From: Rhizobiales bacterium 62-17
GTDB taxonomy: Bacteria; Pseudomonadota; Alphaproteobacteria; Rhizobiales; Beijerinckiaceae
DNA length: 64,000 nucleotides
Reading direction: 5' to 3'
NCBI GenBank assembly: GCA_001898965.1
Contig: MKVW01000001.1
Location: 119,603-183,602 of the forward strand
The position numbers and the translations under genes were made by a program. Within the stretch, counting starts at the first letter, position 1, and each line of letters begins with the position of its first letter. Below are positions 43,186-52,409 of the stretch, in pieces. The notes under the pieces are model-generated. The model saw nothing but the letters and a program-made list of their open reading frames with translations, was not told the DNA's origin and did no database searches.

Positions 43186-44544
43186 CTACTGCGCATCAGG
43201 ACGAATATTGAAAAGATCGAGCGCGCCCTCGTCTTGCTTTTCGATGCCGTCGAGAAGAGCCTTCATCATCTCGCCAAAACTGTTCTGCTCATAGACCAGT
43301 TCGAACGCGCCATCATGGTTCCACACATAGGCGTGGCCATATTTGTCGCCGGGTTCGATATGCAGCAGCAAGGCATTACTGGCGTTCTTGGGTTCGGCGA
43401 TGGGGATCAGATGGGCGAGTGAAACACCGTATTCCTCGCGGAAGGCTTCGGCCGCCTCTTCCACGCTCTCGGTGATGGTGAGGAAATTCACCAGATCTGC
43501 GTGATGTTGCGCAAGCTGTTCAGGCGCGTGGAAATGGAGATCGGCATCTTCATGCGGCGTGCGCACGAAGAGAACACTTTTGCCGCGTGTTTCCAGAAAG
43601 GCGCGATAGTCATCGGGGAAACGGCCGGAAAAAGCGTGTTCGGCTTCCAAGATCGCGGCTCTATCCGCCGGTGTGTTACCCAGGCTCCAGCGCCAAGATG
43701 CGCGTTTCGCGGCGGTATCGGCCGCGCGTCGCGCCGCATAGGCCGCATAGGACGGGCGCGAGGTGATCGATCCGTAATGGCCGAAATGCGTATAGCGATA
43801 GATGTCGTCGAAAGCGTCTTCCTCGCGCTCCGGAAAATGGTCGCAGAGGATATTGGCGCGCAGCACCGTGCGCTCAGTGTCGATTTCCGCTTCTAGAGCC
43901 TGTTCGATCGCTTCGAGCGCGGCCACGGCATTGCCGGCTATCAGATAACGACGGCACAACAATTCGAGCACGTAGGCTTCGACCTTCCGTGGCCTCAATG
44001 ACCAGGTGTAAAACCCGGTACCTGCCGCTTTGCGCGCCCACAGGCCGTCGCGGGCCTGCTCGCAAAGCGCCAATGCATCGGCGGCACCGCTCGCGGAGGC
44101 ATAATGCGCGCGCGCCCAAAGAGCGACAGGCTCATTCTCGGCGGGCGTACCTTTCAAAGCCGCGATATATTCCGCCTGCACTGGCAAGGGGTCGGCGAAC
44201 AGCGCCAGCAGGGTTTCGTCGAGCGCTTTCTGCCAATCGGGTTTCGGCGTGTCGTCACCCTCAAGATCACGCAAAGTATATTCGGTATGATGGGTTTCCA
44301 CATAGCCGGATTGGCGCAATCTTTCTGCCTCATCGCGGTAAGCGGCGATGCCCTCGCGCGTCGTCGGATAGTCCTTGCGCAGGAATTCACCGAACAGGTT
44401 GCCGTCGGCTTCGTAACTCGGCCGGCCGTTCGGATAATCGGCGTAATTGATCTTTCGCGCGTAGATGCCCATCAGCACATCGGGCGTATAGAGCAGCAAT
44501 CGATCGTCGTTGGGGGCTTTGTGAAAAAATTTCGCGAAATACAT
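43186..44544 (-). CDS. SMI1/KNR4 (SUKH)-like domain protein with unknown N-terminus
   Basis: 452 residues, cytoplasmic. The C-terminal part (about 295-440) has the SUKH/SMI1-KNR4 pattern: AEHAFSGRFPDDYRAFLETRG, then KNASNALLLHIEPGDKYGHA and YVWNHDGAFELVYEQNSFGE. SUKH domains are known in immunity proteins against toxins and in bacterial/yeast signalling. The N-terminal 95 residues have a segment (AERLRQSGYVET) like those at the start of WGR/MolR-type proteins, followed by helical repeats (100-290) rich in Ala. No toxin gene is next to it. It could be a stand-alone SUKH protein or a stress factor. Confidence 0.65.
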   Translation of the reverse strand: MYFAKFFHKAPNDDRLLLYTPDVLMGIYARKINYADYPNGRPSYEADGNLFGEFLRKDYPTTREGIAAYRDEAERLRQSGYVETHHTEYTLRDLEGDDTPKPDWQKALDETLLALFADPLPVQAEYIAALKGTPAENEPVALWARAHYASASGAADALALCEQARDGLWARKAAGTGFYTWSLRPRKVEAYVLELLCRRYLIAGNAVAALEAIEQALEAEIDTERTVLRANILCDHFPEREEDAFDDIYRYTHFGHYGSITSRPSYAAYAARRAADTAAKRASWRWSLGNTPADRAAILEAEHAFSGRFPDDYRAFLETRGKSVLFVRTPHEDADLHFHAPEQLAQHHADLVNFLTITESVEEAAEAFREEYGVSLAHLIPIAEPKNASNALLLHIEPGDKYGHAYVWNHDGAFELVYEQNSFGEMMKALLDGIEKQDEGALDLFNIRPDAQ

Positions 44545-44629
44545 GTTGCCTCGGCCAATGAAGGCCGAGGTTGGCGCGATTCTATGACAGGTTCAAGTCA
44601 CGCCCTGTATGCGCGCAGGGCGCTACCGG

Positions 44630-45667
44630 TCAGAAAATATGCGCCGAGGTAAATTTCATCGACACGCGTTCGCCGATGGCCGGCGCGACCGAACTTGCAA
44701 GATCGAGTTCCACCCGCTTGGCGTAGCCGCGCACCGCCACTTCGAGGCGGCGCACCGCGCCATTGCGGCGGATACGTTCGACGATGCCCGGCAGCGACAG
44801 TGGGCCGTTGTCGGCGAGCTTGATATGCTGCGGACGCACATAAAGCGAAGCAGGACCACTGCGGTTCAAGCCGATGCCACCGAAGATCGGCGCATCATCG
44901 AAGAAAGCCTGGCCGCCGGCGACATGGACGGGGAGCTTGTTGGCCTCACCGAGGAATTCGCAGACGAAGGCATTCTCCGGCATGTCATAGACGGCATCGG
45001 GCGAGCCGATCTGTTCGATGACGCCCTGATTGAGGATCGCCACTTTATCGGCGAGTTCCAGCGCTTCTTCCTGGTCGTGAGTGACGAACACCGTGGTCTG
45101 TCCCGTGCGCTCATGCAGCTCGCGCAGCCAGCCGCGTAGATCCTTGCGCACCTTGGCGTCGAGCGCGCCAAACGGTTCGTCGAGCAGCAGGACGCTCGGC
45201 TCGATGGCGAGCGCGCGTGCCAGGGCGACGCGCTGGCGCTGACCACCGGAAAGCTGGGTAGGAAATCGCTTTTCAAGGCCAGCCAGTTGCACCAGGTCGA
45301 GCAGATCGCCGACGCGTTTGCGAATCTCGGCGGAACCCGGGCGGTCGTGGCGCGGTCGCGCCCGCAGGCCAAAGGCGATGTTCTCGAAGACGGTCATGTG
45401 TTTGAACAGAGCATAGCTCTGAAACACGAAACCGATCCGGCGGTCGCGTAGCGACAAGCTGCGCATGTCAGTCGTATCGAAGAACACGCGGCCTTGATCG
45501 AGTTCTTCCAGGCCGGCGATGGCGCGCAGTAAGGTGGTCTTGCCCGAGCCCGATGGGCCGAGCAAAGCGACCAATTCCTGTTGCTTGACCCGAAGCGACA
45601 CGTCGCGCAGCGCCGGATAGGTGCTGAACTGTTTGTGGGCATGTTCGATGGTGATGGAGACGGACAT
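44630..45667 (-). CDS. cysA: Sulfate/thiosulfate ABC transporter ATP-binding protein CysA
   Basis: 345-residue ATPase of the sulfate importer. Walker [10 protein letters not shown], signature [15 protein letters not shown], Walker [14 protein letters not shown]-loop [10 protein letters not shown]-terminal regulatory/TOBE domain. ATG 45667 (AGGAT site) fits the family start; the frame runs further upstream into cysW. Last gene of cysP-cysT-cysW-cysA, the standard order of the operon on the minus strand. Confidence 0.95.
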   Translation of the reverse strand: MSVSITIEHAHKQFSTYPALRDVSLRVKQQELVALLGPSGSGKTTLLRAIAGLEELDQGRVFFDTTDMRSLSLRDRRIGFVFQSYALFKHMTVFENIAFGLRARPRHDRPGSAEIRKRVGDLLDLVQLAGLEKRFPTQLSGGQRQRVALARALAIEPSVLLLDEPFGALDAKVRKDLRGWLRELHERTGQTTVFVTHDQEEALELADKVAILNQGVIEQIGSPDAVYDMPENAFVCEFLGEANKLPVHVAGGQAFFDDAPIFGGIGLNRSGPASLYVRPQHIKLADNGPLSLPGIVERIRRNGAVRRLEVAVRGYAKRVELDLASSVAPAIGERVSMKFTSAHIF

Positions 45668-45675
45668 GATCCTGC

Positions 45676-46548
45676 TCAACGATGTGTGGATGCGGCGATC
45701 GCATCGGCGTATCGCCATTCAAGGAAGGTTTTGAGGACGAGGGTGACGAGCGCCAGCGCTGCCAGAAGCGAGGCAAGGGCGAAGGCGGCGGCGCCGTTAT
45801 ATTCGTTGTAGAGAATTTCGATCTGCGTCGGGATCGTCGTCGTTACGCCACGGATCTTGCCGGAGACGACCGCGACCGCGCCGAATTCGCCCATGGCGCG
45901 GGCGTTGCAGAGCAAGACGCCGTAGAGCAGGCTCCACTTTACATTCGGCAGCGTGATGGTGAAGAAGGTGCGCCAGGCAGAAGCGCCCAATGTCAACGCC
46001 GCTTCCTCATCATCTGTGCCGAGCGCCTGCATGTGCGGGATCAGCTCACGCGCGACGAAGGGGAAGGTAACGAAGATCGTGGCGATGACGATGCCGGGAA
46101 CGGCGAAGACGATGGCGAGATCGTGGGCCTTCAGCCAGGGGCCGAAATAGCCTTGCGCCCCGAACAGCAGCATATAGCTCAGGCCGGCGACGACCGGCGA
46201 TACGGAGAAGGGCAGATCAATCAGGCTGACGAGCAAGCTCTTGCCCTTGAATTCGAATTTCGCCACGGCCCAGGCGGCGGCCACGCCGACGATGATGTTG
46301 AACGGCACGGCTATTGCGGCGACATAAAGCGTCAGCCAGATGGCCGAGGCCGCGTCAGGGTCGGCGAGCGCTGCCAGATAAGCTTCCCAGCCACGTTTGA
46401 AGGCCTCAGCGAAGACAGAGATGAGCGGCAGAAACAAAAAGAGCCCGAGAAAGACGAGCGCGCAGGCGATCAACACCAGGCGGGTGAGGAGCGATTCGCC
46501 GGAAATTTCCTGATCGGGCGCGCGCGGCGCGAACGTGATGTCAGACAT
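45676..46548 (-). CDS. cysW: Sulfate ABC transporter permease CysW
   Basis: 290-residue inner-membrane permease with about six membrane segments. The permease loop [20 protein letters not shown] couples to CysA, and [20 protein letters not shown] is the CysW/CysT signature near the C-terminal end. Overlaps the cysT end by 8 bases. Pairs with CysT to form the channel. Confidence 0.94.
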   Translation of the reverse strand: MSDITFAPRAPDQEISGESLLTRLVLIACALVFLGLFLFLPLISVFAEAFKRGWEAYLAALADPDAASAIWLTLYVAAIAVPFNIIVGVAAAWAVAKFEFKGKSLLVSLIDLPFSVSPVVAGLSYMLLFGAQGYFGPWLKAHDLAIVFAVPGIVIATIFVTFPFVARELIPHMQALGTDDEEAALTLGASAWRTFFTITLPNVKWSLLYGVLLCNARAMGEFGAVAVVSGKIRGVTTTIPTQIEILYNEYNGAAAFALASLLAALALVTLVLKTFLEWRYADAIAASTHR

Positions 46549-47389
46549 GACCGAGCCTTTCGCGGCCCCAGGCCTGCACGAGATTCAAGACCAGAATCAT
46601 GACGAAGGAGACGATCAGCATCATCATGCCGATGACGGCGGCGCCGGCGTAGTCAAACTGTTCGAGCTTGATGACAATCAGGAGCGGCGCGATCTCCGAC
46701 ACCATCGGAATGTTGCCGGCGATGAAGATCACAGAACCATATTCGCCGACAGCGCGGGCGAAGGCGAGGACGAAGCCGGTCAGTACAGCTGGCGCGACGG
46801 CTGGCAGGATGACGCGAAAGACCGTGCGCAGGCGGCTCGCGCCGAGCAAAGCGGCGGCCTCCTCGATCGAGCGTTCGCTCTCGGCCAGAACCGGCTGTAC
46901 TGAGCGCACGACAAAGGGCAGGCCGATGAAGATGAGCGCCACCATCACGCCCAGCGGGGTATAGGCGATCTGAAAACCGAGTTGATTGGCGAAGGAGCCG
47001 ACCCAACCGTTCGGCGCATAGATGGCCGAGAGCGAAATGCCCGCGACGGCGGTCGGCAAAGCAAAGGGCAGATCGACGGCCGCGTCGATCAGGCGACGGC
47101 CGGGAAATTCATAGCGCACCAGGATCCAGGCGATCAGCAGGCCGAAGACCGTATTGACCAGCGCAGCGATCAGGGCGGCGCCAAAAGACAGGCGCAGGGC
47201 CGCGAGCGTGCGTGGCGAACTGGCGATGGCGACGATGTCAGCCCAGCCGGCGCCGGCGGCGCGCAGCATCAAAGCGGTGAGGGGGATTAGAACGATAAGG
47301 CACAACGCGGTGAGCGTTGTGCCGAAGGCAAGGCCGAACCCCGGAAGGATGCTCGGCTGTCGCCATCTCGTGGAGGCTGCGAGGCTCAT
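46541..47389 (-). CDS. cysT: Sulfate ABC transporter permease CysT
   Basis: 282-residue permease. ATG 47389 overlaps the stop of cysP (ATGA); an in-frame extension upstream lies inside cys[21 protein letters not shown] is the coupling loop; [20 protein letters not shown] is the usual late motif. About six membrane segments. Also called cysU. Confidence 0.94.
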   Translation of the reverse strand: MSLAASTRWRQPSILPGFGLAFGTTLTALCLIVLIPLTALMLRAAGAGWADIVAIASSPRTLAALRLSFGAALIAALVNTVFGLLIAWILVRYEFPGRRLIDAAVDLPFALPTAVAGISLSAIYAPNGWVGSFANQLGFQIAYTPLGVMVALIFIGLPFVVRSVQPVLAESERSIEEAAALLGASRLRTVFRVILPAVAPAVLTGFVLAFARAVGEYGSVIFIAGNIPMVSEIAPLLIVIKLEQFDYAGAAVIGMMMLIVSFVMILVLNLVQAWGRERLGHV

Positions 47390-48447
47390 CGCGCCGGCTT
47401 GTAGAGCTGATCGAACGTGCCGCCATCGTCGAAGTGAGTCTTGGTCGCCTTGGCCCAACCGCCGAATTCAGCGTCGATCGTCACTAGATCGAGCTTGGGA
47501 AAGAGTTCGATATCCTTCGGATCGGCCGCTTCGACATTGCGCGGACGATAATGGTTCTTGGCGATGATCTTCTGCGCTTCCGGCGTATAGAGGAATTCGA
47601 GATAAGCCTGCGCCGTGGCGCGAGTGCCCTTCTTGTCGACATTGCCGTCGACGATGCTGACCGAGGGTTCGGCGAGGATCGACAGGCTCGGCACGACGAT
47701 GTCGAACTTGTCCTTGCCGAATTCATCGAAGGCGAGGAAGGCTTCGTTTTCCCACGACAACAGAACGTCGCCGAGGCCGCGCTGGGCGAAGGTGGTCGTC
47801 GAGCCGCGCGCGCCCGTATCCAGCACCGGGACGTTGCGCAGGACGGCGGCGATATATTCGCGCACCTTGGCTTCGTCCTTCAGATTCTTGGTCGCCCAAG
47901 CCCAGGCCGCGAGATAGTTCCAGCGCGCGCCGCCTGATGTCTTCGGATTTGGGGTGATGACCGAGACGCCGGGCTTAGCGAGATCGCCCCAGTCCTTCAG
48001 ACCCTTTGGATTGCCCTTCCGGACGAGGAAAACGATGGTCGAGGTGTAGGGTGCGGAATTCTGCGGCAGACGCTTCTGCCAATCCTTGGGGATCAAGGTC
48101 GAACGTTCGGCTATCGCGTCGATGTCGCCAGCGAGTGCCAGGGTGACGACATCGGCATTGAGACCGTCGATCACGGTGCGCGCCTGGGAGCCCGAACCGC
48201 CATGCGACTGGCGGATGGTCAGCGTCTGGCCGGTCTTGGCCTTCCACTGCGCGATAAAGGCCGTGTTGATGGCGCGATAGAGTTCGCGGGTCGGATCATA
48301 GGAGACGTTGAGCAGCTCCTGCGCCCGCGCGCCCCAGGCCACGAAAAACACGAAAGCGAACGCGGCGATAATCGAGACGATATCGACGATCCGTCGCAGC
48401 CGGCCGACGGGCGGCACGGCGGTAGCTTGCGGACGACTGGACGACAT
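47386..48447 (-). CDS. cysP: Sulfate-binding protein of the ABC importer
   Basis: 353-residue periplasmic receptor. A long charged n-region (28 residues) precedes the hydrophobic signal core [18 protein letters not shown]. After it: [40 protein letters not shown] and [10 protein letters not shown], which make up the sulfate pocket in Sbp/CysP. First gene of the operon; the promoter region carries an inverted repeat at 48480-48498, and the Rrf2 gene upstream is on the same strand. Confidence 0.94.
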   Translation of the reverse strand: MSSSRPQATAVPPVGRLRRIVDIVSIIAAFAFVFFVAWGARAQELLNVSYDPTRELYRAINTAFIAQWKAKTGQTLTIRQSHGGSGSQARTVIDGLNADVVTLALAGDIDAIAERSTLIPKDWQKRLPQNSAPYTSTIVFLVRKGNPKGLKDWGDLAKPGVSVITPNPKTSGGARWNYLAAWAWATKNLKDEAKVREYIAAVLRNVPVLDTGARGSTTTFAQRGLGDVLLSWENEAFLAFDEFGKDKFDIVVPSLSILAEPSVSIVDGNVDKKGTRATAQAYLEFLYTPEAQKIIAKNHYRPRNVEAADPKDIELFPKLDLVTIDAEFGGWAKATKTHFDDGGTFDQLYKPAR

Positions 48448-48479
48448 GACGGCACCCCTTTGTCTTTAATGCCGATAAT

Positions 48480-48498
48480 GTTGATCCATTCTATCAAC
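48480..48498. promoter_or_regulatory. Inverted repeat in the cysP promoter, candidate Rrf2 operator
   Basis: GTTGAT-N7-ATCAAC, 33 bases before cysP. On the minus strand it lies in the spacer between a TTGCAA (-35-like) and CATTAT (-10-like) hexamer, so a bound protein would block RNA polymerase. The adjacent Rrf2 protein is the likely binder; inferred. Confidence 0.55.
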
Positions 48499-48587
48499 TT
48501 TGCAAGTCTGTTTTTTATTTTTAAAAACATCCCAGGTATGTGAAATAGGGCGTACCCTCTTATCCGCCTTAAACGCCCGTTCTCAGC

Positions 48588-49064
48588 TTAAATGCCGGCA
48601 CCCATATAGAGTTCCATCTCCTGGCTGGCGCCGTTCGCTTTTGCCTCTTCCGCGTGCCGCATCGCGCTCGCAAGCGAAATCTTTTCAAGTACTTCCAGCT
48701 GCGCCGTAAAAGCCTCGGCAAAGCCGGCGCGCAACGCGCAGGCGATTTCGTCGGGGCAATCCTCGCAACGCCGGTAGGAATGGCGCGAGAGGCAGGAGAG
48801 CGGGGCGATGGGTCCATCAGTGACCCGCAAAACCTGGCCGATGGAGATTTCCTCCGGCGACCGGCTCAAAAAATAGCCGCCCTCCTTGCCGCGCCGGCTG
48901 GTCACCAGGCGGTTGCGCTTCAACTCGAGCAAAATCTGCTCGAGAAAGGCGCGCGGGATGTTTTCCTGCTCGGCGATCTGCCGTGTCTGCACGGTTTCGC
49001 CCGGCGCGGCACGCGCCAGGGCGATCAGGGCTTTGAAGGAATAGCGGGCTTTCTGCGAGATCAT
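48588..49064 (-). CDS. Rrf2 family regulator, probable control of sulfate uptake
   Basis: 158 residues. MISQKARYSFKALIALARAA, then TRQIAEQENIPRAFLEQILL is the Rrf2 winged helix-turn-helix. Four cysteines, C91, C100, C103 and C109 (CLSRHSYRRCEDCPDEIAC), fit a Rrf2 [Fe-S] or redox motif similar to that of IscR/RirA/CymR. It stands just upstream of the cys operon on the same strand (140-base gap), so a sulfur- or cysteine-sensing role as with CymR is favoured over iron control. Confidence 0.85.
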   Translation of the reverse strand: MISQKARYSFKALIALARAAPGETVQTRQIAEQENIPRAFLEQILLELKRNRLVTSRRGKEGGYFLSRSPEEISIGQVLRVTDGPIAPLSCLSRHSYRRCEDCPDEIACALRAGFAEAFTAQLEVLEKISLASAMRHAEEAKANGASQEMELYMGAGI

Positions 49065-49142
49065 CCGTTCTGGTTAGCCGAATTCCCGAAAAAAGGCATC
49101 ATCCCGTTAGATCGCTGGCCGCGAACCGTTATCATCCAGCCC

Positions 49143-49670
49143 ATGGACGCAAAACAGAAGCCTGCCCGCCGCCCGCCGCCGCCTCCGGTCGAGACCTTCT
49201 CTCAGCCGTCTGGCGATCTCGATGCGCTGCCGCCGCGCGTCGCCGAAATGCGCGAGCGCATTCTGGTCGCGACCCGCTCGGGCGACATTGAACGTTTGCG
49301 GCCGGCCATCGAATGGAACGAAACCCTGCCGCTGTTCGCGCGCGGGGACGATCGGCCGCGGTCCTTTGCCACGGTGATCGATTTCCTCAAGCGCTATTCC
49401 TTCGACGGCCATGGCCGCGAAATTCTCGCCTTGCTGCAGGCGGCGTTCGAGAGCGACTATGTGAAGAGCAAGCGCGGCAGCACGGTGAGTTACATCTGGC
49501 CGCATTTCGCCGCCGTGCAGAAGCCTGATCCGACGGCGGACGAGCGCCTTGCCATGTATCGCTGCGTTCGCTTCGCCAATCTTGCTTTGACCAATGACAT
49601 CGGTCTGCCGCTCATTCAGCGCGCCGGCATCGGAGAAGACGGAACCTGGCACTATTTTCTAGCCGGCTAG
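49143..49670 (+). CDS. Conserved hypothetical protein
   Basis: 175 residues; starts MDAKQKPARRPPPPPVETFS. The basic Pro-rich N-terminus (1-25) is disordered-looking; the rest is compact, with PRVAEMRERILVATRSGDIE and a C-terminal IGEDGTWHYFLAG. No signal, no membrane segment. Likely a conserved hypothetical of Hyphomicrobiales; role not known. Divergent from the Rrf2 gene. Confidence 0.8.
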   Translation: MDAKQKPARRPPPPPVETFSQPSGDLDALPPRVAEMRERILVATRSGDIERLRPAIEWNETLPLFARGDDRPRSFATVIDFLKRYSFDGHGREILALLQAAFESDYVKSKRGSTVSYIWPHFAAVQKPDPTADERLAMYRCVRFANLALTNDIGLPLIQRAGIGEDGTWHYFLAG

Positions 49671-49935
49671 AACAAATGCGCGTTCCGTATTTTTGCTGCC
49701 GGCTCTTTCCCATCTGTGGCCCACAGCCTTTTGACGATTTCATCAAATCGGGATGACATCACGATTTTTGTGATGGGTTGAAATGTTCGTATATATATCG
49801 TAACAAGATGTATCGACTTTGGCCTGGATGAAGGCCGTCTGGCCGATCCGGCAGGCGCGTTCTCTACCAATATCGAAGTCCGGGGAGGGGCGTGAGCCTT
49901 TGCTCTGGACGCCTGTCTGGTGAAAGGAACTGAGG
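49671..49935 (+). other. Long leader of the cold-shock gene
   Basis: 265 bases between the hypothetical gene and cspA. Long 5' leaders are typical of cold-inducible csp mRNAs. AT-rich at 49740-49810 (likely promoter, around TATATATCGTAAC). Secondary structure not worked out. Confidence 0.5.
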
Positions 49936-50145
49936 ATGAACACTGGAACCGTGAAATGGTTCAACGAGCAGAAGGGCTATGGATTCATCCAGCCCGACAG
50001 TGGCGGCAAGGATGTCTTCGTGCATATCTCGGCGGTGCAGGCAGCCGGCATGCACGGCTTGAACGAAGGTCAGAAGATCTCGTTCGAAATTGTCACGGAC
50101 AAGCGTTCGGGCAAGGCCGCTGCCGGTAATCTCAAGGTCGAGTAG
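49936..50145 (+). CDS. cspA: Cold-shock protein, CspA family
   Basis: 69-residue single-strand nucleic-acid-binding OB-fold protein; RNA chaperone in cold or stress. RNP1 KGYGFI and RNP2 VFVHIS are intact, opening with [22 protein letters not shown] site before ATG 49936. Followed by a terminator at 50171. Several paralogues are usual. Confidence 0.95.
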   Translation: MNTGTVKWFNEQKGYGFIQPDSGGKDVFVHISAVQAAGMHGLNEGQKISFEIVTDKRSGKAAAGNLKVE

Positions 50146-50170
50146 GCCGCTTCGTCGTTCACCGCTTTTT

Positions 50171-50201
50171 ATCGCCGGCCTAGGGCCGGCGATCGTATTT
50201 T
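50171..50201 (+). terminator. Rho-independent terminator after cspA
   Basis: Perfect ten-base stem ATCGCCGGCC / GGCCGGCGAT with TAG loop, followed by CGTATTTT. Confidence 0.85.
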
Positions 50202-50229
50202 AAGAGCATGCGCGACACGACCAAGCTTG

Positions 50230-51495
50230 TCAGTTGCTCGCATGCGCGACCGGATAGCGATACTTGCCGAGGAAGGCCATCATTACGATGACCACGAGCA
50301 GGGCGACGATGAAGCCTTCCAGCACGGGCGTATAAGACTGCGCATATTCGAAGGACAGGCTCACCAGATAGGGACCAACACCTGAGCCGATGACGAAGAT
50401 GGCGAAGAGAACGCCATAGATGGTGCCGATGGCGCGCAAGCCAAAATAGCGGCTGACGAGAAAGCCCATCAGATCGAGCTCGGCGCCGATGCCCAAACCG
50501 CACAGAATGGCCGCCATATAGGGAACAGGTCCGCCCGCGCCCGACAAGAGCAGCAGAATGCCGAGCACCGGGAAGCTGAAGACAGCCATGGCGACGTAGG
50601 GGCCGTGATATTTATCGAGGCAATAGCCGACGAGAACACGGCCGACAATCATCGCCAGGCCAGCGATCGACATCACCGTCGCCGCCGCCTGAATTGAAAA
50701 GCCGCGCTTCATCAGCATGACGACCAATTGCGCCAGCACACCGTTGATGGCCATCACCGCCAGCGAAAGACCGACCACCAGGAGCCAAAACTGCCGCGTG
50801 CCCATGATCGCCTGCGCCACTGTGAGTCCCGGCAGCGCTTCCGCTCCGTGTTGCTGCGTCGTTTGAGTGCCGGGCGCATCGCGAACGAAGAGCGCCACGG
50901 GAATGAAAGCCAGAACGAAAATAAAGGCGCCGAGCCCCAGATAAGCGCCGCGCCAGCCATAATGCGTCATCAGAACGGCGACATATTGCGGCAGCAACGC
51001 GACACCGAGACCGACGCCGGCCATGGCTAGACCGCAGGCCAGGCCGCGCTGCCGATCGAAACGCCGCGAAATGACTTTCACATAACCGGTGGGAGCCTGA
51101 ATAGCGCTGAACGCGCCTTGCGCGGCGAACAGAGCATAGATGAGCGGCAGCGACGGCTGCATGAAGGCGAGTGCCGCTGTTGCCACGGCGAACAGCGTGA
51201 TGAGTGGCAACATGACGGGGCGCACGCCATATTTGTCCATCATATGCCCGGTCCACGGCGTCACCACCGCTGCTGCGATTGTGAGAATGAGCAGCGCCGC
51301 GGAAAAGGAACTCTGGCTGATGCCGAGGTCCGATGTGACGGGGCCGACGAACGTTCCGAAAATGAAAATCGTGGTCGCGCCTTGCCCGGCGATCATGCCG
51401 AGGACGGAGCCGAAGACGACCCACCATCGGTTGCCGAACAGGCCCGTGGCGGATGGCACGGTATCGGCGATCAGATCATTGTGAAGAGACGTCAT
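50230..51495 (-). CDS. MFS transporter (OFA/oxalate-formate antiporter-like)
   Basis: 421 residues with 12 predicted membrane segments. ATG 51495 has GGGAGGGAGAG; an in-frame upstream ATG (51534) is weaker. The N-half motif GHMMDKYGVRPVML is the MFS loop 2-3 signature (G-x3-D-x2-G-x-R). Similar carriers of the OFA group move oxalate, formate, or other small carboxylates. No regulator or enzyme next to it hints at substrate. Confidence 0.88.
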   Translation of the reverse strand: MTSLHNDLIADTVPSATGLFGNRWWVVFGSVLGMIAGQGATTIFIFGTFVGPVTSDLGISQSSFSAALLILTIAAAVVTPWTGHMMDKYGVRPVMLPLITLFAVATAALAFMQPSLPLIYALFAAQGAFSAIQAPTGYVKVISRRFDRQRGLACGLAMAGVGLGVALLPQYVAVLMTHYGWRGAYLGLGAFIFVLAFIPVALFVRDAPGTQTTQQHGAEALPGLTVAQAIMGTRQFWLLVVGLSLAVMAINGVLAQLVVMLMKRGFSIQAAATVMSIAGLAMIVGRVLVGYCLDKYHGPYVAMAVFSFPVLGILLLLSGAGGPVPYMAAILCGLGIGAELDLMGFLVSRYFGLRAIGTIYGVLFAIFVIGSGVGPYLVSLSFEYAQSYTPVLEGFIVALLVVIVMMAFLGKYRYPVAHASN

Positions 51496-51830
51496 CTCTC
51501 CCTCCCTTTGCAAATCTCCAGAACCCTTGGCCAAGATCTCGAAGTGCGCAGTGATGCGTGCAAAAGGCCAAAGAGCGGTGCTGGGGAGCAGGCGGGAAGG
51601 TCTTCTGGGCGGGCGTTTCGAAGTCCCTAGCTGAAAGATTGATGCGGCGAACGGATGATCGTTCTTGTTGAATGATTTGACCGAGGTAACGCAGAGTCAA
51701 TTGCCGACGTCATTACATTTTCGATAGGTTTCGACGCCGACAACATGCACAAGTTTTCAGAATTGTGAGGGAATAAGTCATTTATGCGGCCGCTGATAAA
51801 AGGCCGTGATCAATCCGAGCCCCTATCGAC
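51496..51830. other. Divergent intergenic region, nothing specific seen
   Basis: 335 bases between the MFS and acetyltransferase genes. AT-rich in places, likely holding two promoters. A 74-codon minus-strand frame (51476-51700) overlaps the MFS start and has no family features. No repeat found. Confidence 0.4.
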
Positions 51831-52409
51831 ATGATACAGCCGCCATTCTCATCCACGATCAGGGTTGCTGTCGTCGCCAATGCTGCGGCGATCGCCGCGG
51901 TGCATGTCGCCTGCTGGCGCGAGACCTATCCAGGCCTGATGCCGGAAGCGTTTATCAATCAGCTTTCGGTCGAGGATCGCACCAAGCGTTGGCAAGCCAT
52001 CCTTGGCCGGCCAGACGCCTACAACAGAACCGTCGTTCTCGTGGCCGAATGCGCGGGAGAGGTTGTTGGTTTTAGTTCGTACGGCGATCAACGGGCTTCC
52101 GAGCTGCTGGAGCAAGGACTGACCGGCGAAATCACTGCACTCTACCTGTTGCGCCGCGTGCAGAAACAGGGCCTCGGTCTAGCCTTGATGGTCGCAATGG
52201 CGAATGGGCTCATCGCGCGCGGACATCGGGCGGCGAGCCTATGGGTGTTGCGCGAAAATCTGCAAGCGCGCGGTTTCTATGAACGCCTCGGCGGACAGGT
52301 GATGGGAGAGCTGGAGGACAAACGCGATGGCGCCGTTCTGAACGAACTGGCCTATGGCTGGCGCGACTTGCTTGTCTTGCGCCAGTCCGATCAATCCAGC
52401 ACGGACTAA
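51831..52409 (+). CDS. GNAT family N-acetyltransferase
   Basis: 192 residues. Acetyl-CoA-binding motif A is LRRVQKQGLGLALMVAMANG (R/Q-x-x-G-x-G/A) and motif B NLQARGFYERLGGQVMGE. N-terminal core AAIAAVHVACWRETYPGLMP is typical of the GNAT branch with WRE-Y-GL. Substrate unknown (amine of a metabolite, peptide or antibiotic). Its stop overlaps the convergent metallo-hydrolase stop by four bases. Confidence 0.88.
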   Translation: MIQPPFSSTIRVAVVANAAAIAAVHVACWRETYPGLMPEAFINQLSVEDRTKRWQAILGRPDAYNRTVVLVAECAGEVVGFSSYGDQRASELLEQGLTGEITALYLLRRVQKQGLGLALMVAMANGLIARGHRAASLWVLRENLQARGFYERLGGQVMGELEDKRDGAVLNELAYGWRDLLVLRQSDQSSTD

